Shown one piece after another: positions 37,096 through 49,165 of a stretch of 64,000 nt of DNA. Numbering within the stretch: the first letter of the stretch is position 1; each line of letters begins with the position of its first letter. A program made the position numbers and the translations under genes. Origin of the DNA: Isoetes taiwanensis (taxonomy: Eukaryota > Streptophyta > Lycopodiopsida > Isoetales > Isoetaceae); the NCBI GenBank assembly GCA_021234155.1, contig JAJEKV010000006.1, positions 11,873,318-11,937,317 on the forward strand. The letters run 5' to 3'. The notes under the pieces were generated by a model, which was given only the letters and a program-made list of their open reading frames with translations, had not been told where the DNA came from and did not search any database.

Positions 37096-39883
37096 AGATA
37101 AACTTATACCATCAAGAATTTAATTATAAATATACTACCAAGGTGAAGTCAGATAAATTTATACAGACATTGCTCACTAAAATTATGCCTACTGTTGTTC
37201 CAATTTCAAGACATGTGGTATAAATTTATACCGTGGAGTTACCAGAAAATAAGCTGCTAAATGTACGTTTACCAAACGCAGCTGGCCTACATGTACCATC
37301 TTAGGTTTCATAATCGACATCGGGGTTCAAGAAGTCAATGAAATTATTAATCACATGACTTTAGGCCATCCAAGAAAGAAACCCGACTGTACCCGTGAGT
37401 AAAAGCCTCACAAAAGTGCTATCCTTGATTTTTTGAAGCCATAAGAACATTCAGAATACAATGTAAAGTTTTCGGTTTGTCTGGTGAGTCTCGCACCGTG
37501 CAGTCACTCGAATAAACTTTGTAATCGGGATTCCGACCAATGAAACTTGTATAGTGTCAAACCGGAGGCAAGCACCTCACCCCTGCTCAATTGCCTTAAT
37601 TATGCTCTCTCCTCCTCGCTCCCACGAACTGTGTTTAAAAATCCGCTTGTAGCCCTTCTTCTTGTTCACAGAAGAATAATGTGAGACAAAGGGCACAAAC
37701 ATGAACATATTTTCTCGTGAAACCTACCCAGCTAACGGGTTAATAAGGTTTCCTCTCGATACTATCCATGTGCAACTTGGGTACAAAAAGCTGCACCTCC
37801 CATCTCCTAGTTGAGTCAGCTCATTAGTTCTACTGGCAAAAATAAATATCTTTCTCCATCAAGAAGGGAAAAGTATTGTAAGACAAAGATAGAAAGAACA
37901 CGATGGGCAAGTGAGGCTTACGCCTTAGCTTCCTTAGTCATCTCGTTTAATGAATTCTTTGGCAACTACTTTTTCCAACAAAGTAACAACATTTCTTTGT
38001 TTTTTGAGACCTTTTGAATCGGCCCAGGCATACAATGCTCATATTTTTTGTTTTGATTCAATTCTCCTTTTTTGGTTTCTTTCTCATGGGCGCTAGCTTG
38101 TCTTTTTAAGCTCACCATCCCCGAATATACAAAAATTCTCTTGAAGATCCCACAATCAGAATGGTCAAACGAAGTTTAGTGTTGATTACAAGAGAAAGGA
38201 CATCATGAGCTGGCACCAGATAATTTATACTGCGTCTTGAATGTATAAATTTATATCATGAGTCGGGCATCGCAGAGTAAATTATATCACACCGGGCACT
38301 CAGATAAATTGAGCATCATGACGGGCACTAGAGCAATTCTTATACTCGCCACTGAAGCATACACACTTCTTCTAACCACGCTAAACACACCACAAGATTG
38401 AATTAAGCTTACTTACTTGACCATCTCTCAAAGCGAAATGTAGTAGTTATGGTAATCGCTTGATGTTTGCACGGCTTCTTATCCGAATCATAACTTCAAG
38501 ATTGGTCACATGTGCTTCTCAAGCTCTTGAAGTTTGTTCTTTGTTTTTGAAGTCGCTCTCCATGCACATGTTTGAAATCCACGTACTCTTTTGGTGCATG
38601 AAGTAATCTTGTCTATTAGGCTCATTTTTAGTCTAAAGTCATTGTCGATCAGGACTTACCAAGTAATGACTTTTGCCCTTCGTCTGCCATTTAATGTAAA
38701 TACAAGCGCTTCATCGCTTCCACACTTCGTTACTTTTCTTCCCTTTTGATAGTTCTTTTTCTGCCTTGTAAATCGTGTGCCTATACATAATAGGTGTAAT
38801 CTTCAAGTCCTATTTTTGTAATCTTTCAATTGGTTGCACCGACTTCTATCAACCATCACAACTAGTGGCCACATGCGATGTGAGGATTCCTTCTCATTCT
38901 TTGCTTAAGGATAGCCACATGTGTCACAGACAACTTTCTGGACCTGAAGCACTCCGAATTCCCATCTTCTGTCTTTTAAAGCGCTTTTATAGTGCCTCAA
39001 TGTCAAAGAAATAGTTTGTTTGAGCAAGCTAGTTTCATTAACCTCGCTTGAGAATAGCACTTTGGACTTATCTCAAGGGCTTCACAACGACATTCCGCCT
39101 CCGTGGAGCCTTCAAGAGCTTCTCACGAATTTATAGTCAAGGGCTTTGTTTTTCTAGATTTTTTCTTGGTAGGAGGCTCGTATCTACTACCGTGGAATGC
39201 TTCCGCCTTTCCCTTTGTTACCACCGGGTTCCTCCTCTTCCTCTTCCTCTTCTTCTACTACCTCGCCCTTCTTCCTCTCGATAGTACCACTTTTTCTTCA
39301 ATCGCACTACCCGACATCAAAATTACACTGCCTGTAATGGTGATAAATTTATACTGGCAGGTTTCGATGCAGATAAATTTATACCGCCGAGCACGAGCGC
39401 CAGATAATTTATACCGCCTGTGAACTACATTTGTGATAAATTTAGTACCGCGGGCGCTTTTTACACTCTAACAGATTAAAACAAAAGAGAAACTAAAACA
39501 AGACGGGATAGTAGACTTACGTGGCCATGATAAAGATGGACTCCGGCAGACAGACGCTCTAGAGAGCAAATAAGGGGTAAGTCAGACCGGGCGAGCTTCG
39601 ACACCCAGTCATGATAGAAAATAGTGGCTTAAGGCCGGCTTAAGTACTCTCTCGCTAAGTGTCAGTTCAGAGTAGCGCTTCTCCATAAAGTTTTCAATAA
39701 CATAACCTGCCTGAGTTTTCGCTAATTGGCCAGCTTTTCTATGTTGTCTTCTCCCTCCGTATAAATTTATACCATCTTCCAGATAAATTTATACACCGCC
39801 GCTTCGTTGAAAGTTCTTCTCAGAGCAAATTTATACCATCCATGTGTAAACTTTACCGCCTTTCCGGTCAGATAAATTTATAC
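37096..39883. repeat. Interspersed palindromic AT motif (AGATAAATTTATACC), ~17 copies
   Basis: Copies lie at about 37,096, 37,150, 37,217, 38,217, 38,243, 38,274, 38,301, 38,330, 39,341, 39,371, 39,401, 39,432, 39,759, 39,781, 39,822, 39,844 and 39,869. In three clusters they are spaced 22-41 bp apart, often followed by GCC or CATC and preceded by GGCAC or CAG. The fullest form, GGTATAAATTTATACC at 37,217-37,232, is a perfect 16-bp palindrome. No coding gene is recognisable between them. This fits minisatellites or the subterminal repeats of a DNA transposon. Confidence 0.75.
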
Positions 39884-40879
39884 AAGCAGGACGCTAACTT
39901 TCCGAAAGTATGGCTCGAGAAAAAAGAACTGCAGAGCCTAACCTCCTCGCTCGCAGTGCTTCCCCGCAATGACATTCACACTTCCTCAACCGACACTCGG
40001 AAGTAGCCTCAAAATTCTACCTCCGATATTCAAACCCCCACTGCTGAGTTTACTCCAAAGACGACCACCCTTGCCCACCACTGCGCTTCAATTTACTCCA
40101 CCACACCGGCCTCGAACGTTGTTTGCCCCCACCAATGCGCTTTTACTCCACCATGCACTGCAGAGCCTGCACTACCTCCTCCACTTCATTTTAGCACGCC
40201 GCCTATAGTCCACCGTAGGTCGATCCCTGAGGCAAATCATGCCAACTCCATCCATTTCGCTAAATGGTACTACAACAAGTGGGAGCAATGCAGCAACCCC
40301 CGTGTTCTACGACACTTCAGAGCTGGTTTGACCACGCCACCAACCGATTACTTTTCCCCAGAGATGTGGAAGCACCTCCCCTGTGGACTTGCCCACACCA
40401 AACCTCTCAGCTTCAAGGCACACCCTCATGTTGATCTCTATTTAAGAAACACCTCATGTTGATTCTATTTAGGACCCACCAAAAGCCACAAGACTCATGT
40501 TCGAATTCAAAGCCCTCGCAAGTAAGAATCTTGTTGTGAATTCATATACAAGAAAGCATGTACAACCAAGAAGAAAGAAATCATGGATTTAGGCTCAATG
40601 AGGGCAAATATACAAAGTAATCGTTTCTCAACGCTTGTTTATTTAAGATTGGACTGTTAAAGTAGAATTGAGGTTGATTCATGATAGTTACAGTTCAATG
40701 ACTCTGCTAGACCAAAGGGGCTACTTAGCCTTCACATTAGGCCGCATTATGGTGAATAGGTTTACTACAAATTGGTGGCCAATAATCATTCGGGCTAAAC
40801 GTACTTTCAATTTATTCATGCTTAGGGCAACATGACTCCACCGTACTAAGAAAAGGCTTTTCTGACAAGAATCTAGCAT

Positions 40880-42250
40880 TAATGACCATCGCCATTCGTA
40901 GAGGTATATCCAATCTATGCCCTTCAATGTGTTTCCCCGGATGGAAGGTTTCTTTAAGGAGTCTTATGAAACTCCCTGTAACAAATTTCCCCATGTACCA
41001 CTTGAGTGATAATCACCAAAACGAAGTCTACGATAATTATAAGGACATGTGTGTTGAGGCCGGAGAATCTCATGTCCTGCTTACCTTACTTCACCGTTCG
41101 AAAAGAGTTTTCTCAAGGTCCATTCCTAGAAAGCAATTTGATTCTGCTTGTGCTATACATGCCATGAATTAAAAAGCTCAAGACAAAATGCAAGGACACT
41201 TCACACTAAAAGTAAGCTTATCAGACCTCGTTTTTTCCTTAGTTCTACTTAAAGTAGGTTCTTTCCTAACATGTTTTCATTTCGTATGCATTGAAAGAGA
41301 ACCGAATAAGCATGTAGAACAAACAATCTTAGAAAGGAGAAAATTGACAAAACATAGGAAGAAAGCAATCGGAGCAACCCTATTCAACTATACTCATTAA
41401 GTTATTGATGGAATGGACCAGAAGAAGACTCAATTCCTACCACATTTTGTCATCAAAAACAAGAATGTCACTAAGAAGATTTACACCGCATGTTGTTGGT
41501 GCTATGGTATCAACGGAAAACTATCTTGCAAGGCATTCTGAACTATCCAAATATTCATGCTGATCCAAATCTCACTATCACAATATTGAATAAGCTTCTT
41601 CCAATCTAGAACATATACCAATTTGGCTCTATATCTTCGCCTAGACAACACGATAAGAGAAAATAAGAATCGTGCATTGTTTGTCATCATACATAAGTTA
41701 GTTGAGAAACAAATCTCAAGAAGGTGAAGATTGCTCGCCGTTGGTCATACACACGATCAAATTGATCGTATGTCTCGAAGAGGGTTCTTCTAAACGGCCT
41801 TGCTCGAAAAACGCCTCAACCCATCAGCAATGATTGAGGTTATCCAAGATCTTGCCAATCCTCGCCCGTGACATCGAAAGTTATTAGAAGAAACTTAAGG
41901 ATTTCATGAATGGATTTTTCTGAGAGACTAAATGGGTCACCGTGGCTATCGAGTCTTCGAGAAACATTACATTTCAAAGATTTTATCACCTCACTTGTAG
42001 AGGCCACACTTTACAAGGAAAGAAATATGCCACATCCTTGCAAAGATACTCAAAGAATAGTATTCAATCTATTCCACCATCCCAATACTAGTTCCATGCT
42101 CTCTGGAAAAATGCCTCTAAAAAAGCTTGAAAGAAATCACAAGAGAGTAAAAAGAGGGAAGAGCATTTGACCAAACAAATCATTGGATTTTATTGAGACA
42201 AGTATTCACCGGGGTTTCTAAATCCACTTTGGGGAGGCAGATGCTTTATG
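40880..42250 (+). pseudogene. DUF7869-type transposase-like gene, frame-broken
   Basis: Read across frames, the plus strand gives F-S-VSIPRK...FDSCA-C-HELKSSRQ (41,100-41,190), then VIDGMDQKKTQFLPHF at 41,401-41,450, NLTITILNKLLP (about 41,565-41,605), L-LDNTIRENKNRALF at about 41,640-41,690, and VGHTHDQIDRM at about 41,737-41,775. The string of a Cys-pair block, (I)DGMDQ-K, LQLDN--RENKN and VGHTH-DID is diagnostic of DUF7869 proteins, which are multicopy in many seed-free plants and invertebrates and look like RNase H-fold DDE enzymes; the Asp of DGMDQ and of LDN are candidate catalytic residues. Several stops and frameshifts break it. Calling it a transposase is an inference from fold-like motifs and copy number. 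Confidence 0.62.
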
Positions 42251-42500
42251 GTGGCCCCGCTTTTTTTCCTATAACGGACATGTTGCAAGCTTCATTATTA
42301 GGTCGAAGATTCGCCATATCTAACCGGGCTATCTAGGCAACTCTCCATGTGCAAGTTGAGAATCAAGAGGAACATGTAGAGATATTGGCTAGCTCGTATG
42401 AAGATGACAGAGCTGCTGTACAATCGCCCTGTAGACGCACCAAGACAACAAGTTGCTTATCCGGCCTGGCCTCGAGATCTCGTAAAGGAATGCTCATAAA

Positions 42501-42899
42501 TTGCCCCACCGAGCAATGATGAATCAGTCATTCCTGCTAGCTAAAGCACTGGAGGTAACAAGAGAGGATGGACCCCACCAATTAAAAGTGCAATCGATGA
42601 GAAACGTCGCCAATGCTTTCAAAGGGGAGTTATACTTTGAAAATGGTAAAACAGATGGGAAAGAGAGCAAAGTCCAAAGCAACATAGATCTAGTTGAAGT
42701 AAAATGGTTCTTGTACATGACTTTGTTCTTCGATCAACAAGTAATAAGTTACGTATGGTCACCTGTAAACTTTAATAAGGCTCAGATATGGATTAGAGTA
42801 AACAACCTAGAAAGGTGGCAAAAAAAGATGATGATGAAGACCTTTAATGGTAGACAAAGTGGAGGAAGAAGATCGTTCGAAAGTACATCCGGGCTTTGA
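42501..42899 (+). CDS. Unrecognised 132-residue ORF
   Basis: The open frame begins MPHRAMMNQSF, is rich in Lys and Asn, has a FLYMTLFFDQQ hydrophobic stretch and ends in a basic Gly/Arg/Ser tail. It lies 250 bp downstream of the DUF7869-like remnant on the same strand and may be part of the same element. No domain recognised. Confidence 0.3.
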   Translation: MPHRAMMNQSFLLAKALEVTREDGPHQLKVQSMRNVANAFKGELYFENGKTDGKESKVQSNIDLVEVKWFLYMTLFFDQQVISYVWSPVNFNKAQIWIRVNNLERWQKKMMMKTFNGRQSGGRRSFESTSGL

Positions 42900-45535
42900 G
42901 AGTGAAGTCGAGGGATGAAGGCTCAAGACTGATTGTGCTGAGCTCTGGAGGATGAGATGCATCCCGACCACAGTAAATGTAAGTTTGTCCGATGACTAAC
43001 ATGTAAAGAATGTAGCGTGGTGTGATGTAGTGTTCACAAAATGTCCTATATTTTTGACAATTTTGTTCATAATTTTGTACACCTTTCACAACCATGAATA
43101 TACTGTGCCTCTTGTCACTCTACTACCCTTTGCTATTTTTTTAATGCCTTTTGCTATTAAGCACTTATAAAAGTAAGTATTTTTGTTCTAGTTTAGGAGG
43201 ATGAAAATTGCCATTTAAAATTTTTGCATGAAAGTATGTTCAATCAACCCTCAAAAAATGGTAAATTAAATGCATTTAAATTGTCACACTTGTCACAAAA
43301 AAATCTTAAATGGACTTTTGTTGAATTTTGTGGAATCTTTCAAAGATTCCTTTGAAATGCATGCAAAGAAATAAGTACAAGTCATTTTAAACTTTGTTTG
43401 CATAGCTCCTAGCCTTACTTGACTTTTCGCAAACCATGTTTGCATTCATGCAGTAGTGCACGTCTATATTCAAATCACTTCCAGATATTCATGTCTTTGG
43501 ACATGAGTCCGAAGATCTCAACTAGGCCTTGGTTTTATTGCACTCATGTTATAGCAATGAGTGCTAGTAACATGTATCTCATGTTATCTCATGGTTGCTC
43601 ATTATTATCTCACGGTTCACATGATCTGGTTGTGACATGTAGAGGTATCATATTTGGATGCATTCATAATGCTTGGTATTATATTCTCATGATACAATCT
43701 TTGCTCTCTGCTGAGCATATATTTGATGATGATATGGAATACTGACAACATGCACTCTCTTGCAGAAGTTGTTCTATATGAGGATGGTTCTCATAGTTGT
43801 ATTCTTTGATGTATGATGCTTGTGTATAATGTCTTGGCCATTTATTAGCACCCTTAAACCCCCACTTTAGTCTTCACGACTAACCCCATGTGTTCATGGT
43901 GTAAGCAGATAGACATGAGGCTTGAAGGAACGTCAAGCAGTTCAAAGCCTCAACTGAGTTAGAAATCTGAGAGATCTTTGTGAGCCTTTAGCAAGGCCTT
44001 GTTATTGCCTTATAAAATTTATTAACATGTGGATTCTTCGAGAGCACATGATATTACACCTTTGAGAGCTAATAGGTGTTATTAGATATGGTTTGGATTA
44101 AAGATCCAATTCTTTACCTTGAGTTTGGGTTAAGAATGCTTTTGCATTGCATTGTTCAACTCATGTACACGAACTTGTTATTAGTGTTCATGCAAGCCTT
44201 GATGGGATCTCTGGTTACCTAGAGGGCTAACCTGGCAGGCCCGTTACTATTGGTATCTGAGCGTAGTTAGATCCTTGGGTGAGTCTAGATTCAAGTTGAG
44301 GTTGTTGGATGATGTTGATAGTACTACTTCAAATATATGTAGAGATGATGACCTCATAGGAGGTTTGACAAAATGGTTTTTTGAGGTATGTGAAATTGAT
44401 AACGTGGAATTTCAATCTTGGTTGATTTTCTCTTAGCTAGAGTAATAGACTTCATGAAGGAGCTAACCTTGATTGAGAGTTGCCAAAGTGTGCATAGCAT
44501 GGAAATGAAGCTTGAATGAGATTAAGGTATTCTGTTTCACTTTGGTTACTATTTTCTATAGTTATCAGATGCTCTTATGGTAGATTCTAGTGGCAAAAGT
44601 ACTTGGAGTCAGTGCAGATGTATAATGCAAAGCTATTGAGGTAGAGTCCAGTTTAAATCAATATATTAGCATACTGTTATACCTATAGCAATGGATTGTT
44701 AAGTTGATGGCATTTGAGCTATAGTTGGATAAGGTCACAACAGGATGGTGTCAGACAAGTTTCTGATTGAGGTTAGTATATTTGGATATTATTGGATATA
44801 GATTGAAGATTTGGGAGTCGTGTACAAATAACAAATGTTGAGACATCGAAGGAAATGTCACGATTCTTGTACCATGGCCTTACCTGAGATTTAAAACTAA
44901 TGTGATTCATCTTGTATGGAAGTTACTAAAGATTATGGCTACAGTAGTCTGCGATGGCCTTTGAAGAGTTCCTGGAGCATAAGGAAATTTTTAATGGAAC
45001 AAACTAATTAGGATATGCACCCATGTATAGAGAATGATATTAGCCTTCACGCTATGGTAAATTGAAGAATTGGTGAGCCGGGAGTGTACAATGTTATTTA
45101 TTTGAGGTAAAGAATGTATATGCCTATGAAGTGCTATTTATCCTAATATAAGAGTTGTAAGCATGTCGTCCATGATCAACTAAATGATTTATCTGATACA
45201 TTGAGATGGTGGTAGTGGATAATGATATACAAAGAAAAGTAAGTGTTATATGGAAGGGAGAGTATTTGAACAACATTTGAAAATTCTTGGAGAGATTTAT
45301 ACTACAGCTAAGGAAAGGAGAATTGATCTTGGTAGGATAATATTCAAACCAAAGACATCGTTATTTATATCATGGCCCAATTGAATTTTAGTTATTTATA
45401 GGAAGGAAGTATAAGGTGATGGTGGATAGAAGGACTGACTTGTTGGGCCATGAAGCAAGATTGAAATGTCATGTAACAAGATGATATTGGAATATCTTCT
45501 TAACTTGTTTGATGGACTTGTTTATTGTGCTACAT
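42900..45535. other. AT-rich non-coding sequence
   Basis: No long open frames. The sequence is clean and low in GC. A primer-site-like motif lies at 44,251. Confidence 0.4.
44251..44262 (+). promoter_or_regulatory. Possible retrotransposon primer-binding site
   Basis: TGGTATCTGAGC differs by one base from the initiator tRNA-Met complement TGGTATCAGAGC. It would imply an LTR ending just before 44,250 and a plus-strand element, but no second LTR or coding domain was found, so this may be chance or an old remnant. Confidence 0.3.
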
Positions 45536-45635
45536 ATTCTAAACGAGGTGCACCCTAGACTAACACAATCATCGGATCCGTCGATCATACAGCCCAAATC
45601 GTATGTTGGAGCCTCTGGGCACCTCTCGTTTTGCC
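45536..45635 (+). repeat. Foldback repeat unit, copy A (interrupted by TIR element)
   Basis: ATTCTAAACGAGGTGCACC through GGGCACCTCTCG recurs at 49,838-49,932 in the same orientation. CGAGGTGC and GCACCTC at its ends are inverted, so each unit can fold back. The unit continues after the TIR element at 49,533-49,567 (CCATGTCATTTAAATACGA... versus 49,940 on), showing that the element inserted into it. Confidence 0.7.
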
Positions 45636-46044
45636 GAGTGCAAATTTTTGGAGGGTTTTTTTAATGTGGGTTTAGAGGGTTTTTCTGTATATAACCGATT
45701 TATAAACGAAATGCTCTGGGTTTTTGTTGGTTCAGGTGTTTAGAGTTGACTCTTCAATGTATACCTATATACTGTATTTACATTTCATAAAGCACCACAT
45801 TCAAGGACTCCAACATTATATCGTGAAACACATGGCTACTTGACCTGATAAAAGTACAATTAAAATTAATATAAACTTATGTCAGCTATATGTTAAGAAT
45901 GTCCTTTAGTTGTACCCCGGTCCTTATAGTTGTATCTTGAAAGGCAAAATGAGCAAGTATATTGAAAGTCTTAACCTTGATGTGATACATTAGGTGTTAA
46001 GGAGTAATGTTTTTCCGTTGTTTTCTTGTTTTTCCATTGTTTTC

Positions 46045-46330
46045 TTTTCATTCAATTGGTCAATTGTCTCTGTTAAGGATGGTACATTGCATCCCAATCT
46101 CAAGGGGTAATGCTTTTCCCTTGATCTTTTTTCATTCGGTTGGTCAATTGTGTCTGCTAACAATGGTACATTGCATCCCAATCTCAAAGCTACGCGTGTG
46201 CACTCAACATGCTGAAGAGAATTGAAATGGTAAGACGACCAACAAGTCAAGAGAATTGGAATGGTAAGATCGATGAGATTCCACCAATATGTCAAGAGAA
46301 TTGAAGCAAGATCGATGAGATTCCACAAAG
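46045..46330. repeat. Tandem duplications inside the TIR element
   Basis: GGTCAATTGT...TGGTACATTGCATCCCAATCTCAA occurs twice about 88 bp apart (46,060 and 46,142). It is followed by about three diverged copies of a roughly 45-bp unit containing GTCAAGAGAATTG and AAGATCGATGAGATTCCAC. Confidence 0.75.
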
Positions 46331-46677
46331 AATGCTATATTGTCAAGTTGCAAAAGAGGGGCACTGCCATTATATGTTGCAAATAATAATTGGAAGAACC
46401 CCTCAAGGACAAATCCTAAAGCATATAACCTTTATTCACAACTTTTGTCTGTCTCCTTACTACATGAAATAATTATTTCATTGCTAAAAGATCTCGGGTT
46501 ATTTGTCGCATAGATCTTATTGATGCATGGAAATCAGTTCTGCATAGATCTTGTCGATATGTGCAAATGTATCTCCCACGATATAATCGCTAAAGTTGCA
46601 AAATATTATCTTCCTAGATCTACTATGTTGTTGATAAACCCGATAAAAAAAGAAATGGTGGAGAGGTTATATCGCCA

Positions 46678-46757
46678 AAAGGCATAGTCATGAAAGGGTT
46701 TCTCAAACCTTATGATAAAAGGTATAGTCATGAAAGGGTTTCTAAACCTTATGACAT
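46678..46757. repeat. Tandem 2 x ~40 bp
   Basis: CATAGTCATGAAAGGGTTTC followed by AAACCTTATGA is duplicated back to back with one or two base differences. Confidence 0.85.
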
Positions 46758-47829
46758 AGCATGTTAGTCGTGTGTCAAAGAGGTGCAAATCAAAGGTCTT
46801 CTAATTTCAAGACCTCAGAATTTGATGCATAGATTGTTGCACTTTGTGCACCTCCGGAATGATGAACCACATCTCCGCTGGATAAAAGCTCCAAACAAGT
46901 CCCAAGGAGAGGTTTAAATTAAGTCATTCATTCCACGAACAAATGTCCGGTTACTATGCTTCCTCGTGACAAATGCACAAATGTATGTTTACGTATCTTA
47001 ATTGTGCAACTGCTATTTATAATAGATACAAACATGTCTTCAAGTTTTTGTGTCAGTTTTTCCATTTTCCCTCGTGAGCAAAGAAGTACTCGTGTACAAG
47101 TATTGCTGATGTCCTCTCGCTTTCAGTGAGAAAAGGTTAGCGTCAAGTTCACATATTATTGCACACTTATCAACCCCATGCCCTTGCGACTAAATTCTAT
47201 TTTTTTTAGTACAACTATTTTTCCTCAACAATAGATTTGCACTAACATATATCATGTATAGATTTATTGCTAATTGCACTTACCTCAAACTTCCAAACAT
47301 CAATGGATATGCTGCTGCTACATTTAAAGAGCCATGCCATGAGGTCGCAGAATGGAAATAGTATAAGTACATAGTCTCAAAACTCTCATACGCTTTATAG
47401 GCTAATTATTGGCGAAAAGAACATATAATCACCAATTCATAGTAATAGTACGTCGAACTCCACATTAATGTAAGAAAAGCGCCTTTGCATAATTTCCGAA
47501 GGTAGCTTAATTCAAATATATGCAGCATTGTATATAAAACATAGAATGCATCATGGAGCAAGGGCGCCTCAGAACACCATCTAAACTAAGATCGATCAAG
47601 AATGGAGCTTTATGTCTTCACAAGAATAGGGAATAGTAACATTTAGAATTTGTCCAGAGAAAGAATGTGGGCAATACTGCAATGGAGCTTCTCGATCATG
47701 CAAAATAAAACATGAAGAAAACAATCAAGTGTCAAGATGCAAGAACATTAGTATTTCCAAAAACACGACATACAACACTATGGCAATATTCAACCAACAA
47801 CCGGAATAGAATGAATAAAATTTATCGGC

Positions 47830-48105
47830 TGCTGAAAATACATGCGCCAAGCACTAGGTCCGGGGTAACAAGAACATAAATTTAATGCATAAAATTCCAA
47901 AATATTTTATAATTGTCAGAGATGTGCGCCAAGACTAGGCCCGGATCGTAGTTTTAACATATCTTACACTGTCAGAAAATGGCGCCTGGCTAGGGCCTGG
48001 TTAACGCTTAAAATAATTTTGCTACTTGTTTCAGAGCATAAAGGCCTTTGGCCAAGACTAGACCTAGAATAGGATTTTAAATATCTTGCCACCTGTTTCA
48101 GAAAG
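47830..48105. repeat. Minisatellite, four ~60-70 bp units
   Basis: Each unit starts near TCAGA, carries GCGCCAAGACTAGG(C)CCGG-like sequence and ends in a T-rich TTGCCACCTGTT-like tail. Unit starts are at about 47,831, 47,917, 47,972 and 48,032. Confidence 0.7.
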
Positions 48106-48739
48106 ATATATACCAAAATTTGTTTGCAAACAAATTTCCGTTGAGCCCAAGCTATCAAGAAAAAAAAGATGCTATCGAACACAAAAGCTTCTCTTCGTTT
48201 TTCAGAGATAAAGCCTCTCTTGCACGTCTTTTCATTTCGGGTAAAGCTTTCATATCATTATTCAGTAAATTTTGTGAACAAGGTTTTATATATGAAGTTC
48301 CTTTAGCTTGCACACTAGAAAAATTGCCTTTTCCTTGAATGGACACCACAGTCAACGCCCATCTTTAATTATGATATGCTAAATGACCTTCCTATTAAAA
48401 AGTCATAGTGCCCATAAAAAATACCATAGTGAACAATACTATCTTACATCCAACAAGCAAGTGAACAATATTGTCTTGCATCCAACATGCAATGTAATGC
48501 CGCTAATATATGGTGTTCATATTTGAATGTTTTGATATATTACGAGCTATGATGAGTAGCTTTTCAAAATATTATAAATTGGTGGCTTGGATGCATGGTG
48601 GCATCAAAGAGTGAGCAGATAGGATAAATTATAAAAGATGGAGACGATGTGGCAAGTGCAACTCAAATACTAAATACCAATCTATCTCAATTTGTGCATG
48701 TCGTGTAGTTAACACTGCATACTAGAATTTGGCTGATGC

Positions 48740-49165
48740 ATGTCAGTTATGAGGAAACCATCAGACACTAATACTAAGGAAGGATATGCAACCCATCGTC
48801 TAGACAAGGGATCTCACCAACTGTGTAGAGTTAGGTTTGGTACATCAGCCAAATACATTATACTCTTTGACGATGCTGCCTATGTTGTAAAGGAATATGA
48901 AGTGCCTCCAAAGACCAAGCTATTACAAGAACTGAACCATGTAAGGCCATGTAATAAAGGTAAGATGCCAAGGAAGAATTAAATCCAATGGTTGAAGATG
49001 CAATGCTGAGATTAACTAAGTTCGTAATAAGTCCACCATTGCATTATGTTTCACTTGACAACAAAAAGCCAATGGGAGAAAGATCACATATAAGTTTTAG
49101 TTTTGTTCTCAAAATGTGCAATATATTTGTATTGGCCGTTGAACATATTGGTCCATATGACTAAG
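48740..49165 (+). CDS. Conserved coding-like block of the TIR element
   Basis: Two adjacent frames, RVRFGTSAKYIILFDD...YEVPPK (48,823-48,920) and NPMVEDAMLRLTKF...YVSLDNKKPMGERSHIS...VLAVEHIGPYD ending in a stop at 49,162, recur in the inverted copy (63,531-63,880 and beyond). They change frame near 48,970. Conservation of the second part between copies (only conservative changes such as NIFVLAVE versus NVFVLVVE) suggests protein coding. I do not recognise the family. Confidence 0.4.

Noticed and set aside
38217-38345. Regularly spaced AT motif resembling a CRISPR array
   Set aside because: Repeats are degenerate, only about 15 bp long and spaced irregularly in an evident plant genome; a minisatellite or subterminal repeat explains it.
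39969-40208. Pro/Leu-rich 79-residue ORF
   Set aside because: It arises from short CCACC/CTCCACC repeats; composition reflects low complexity, not a protein family.
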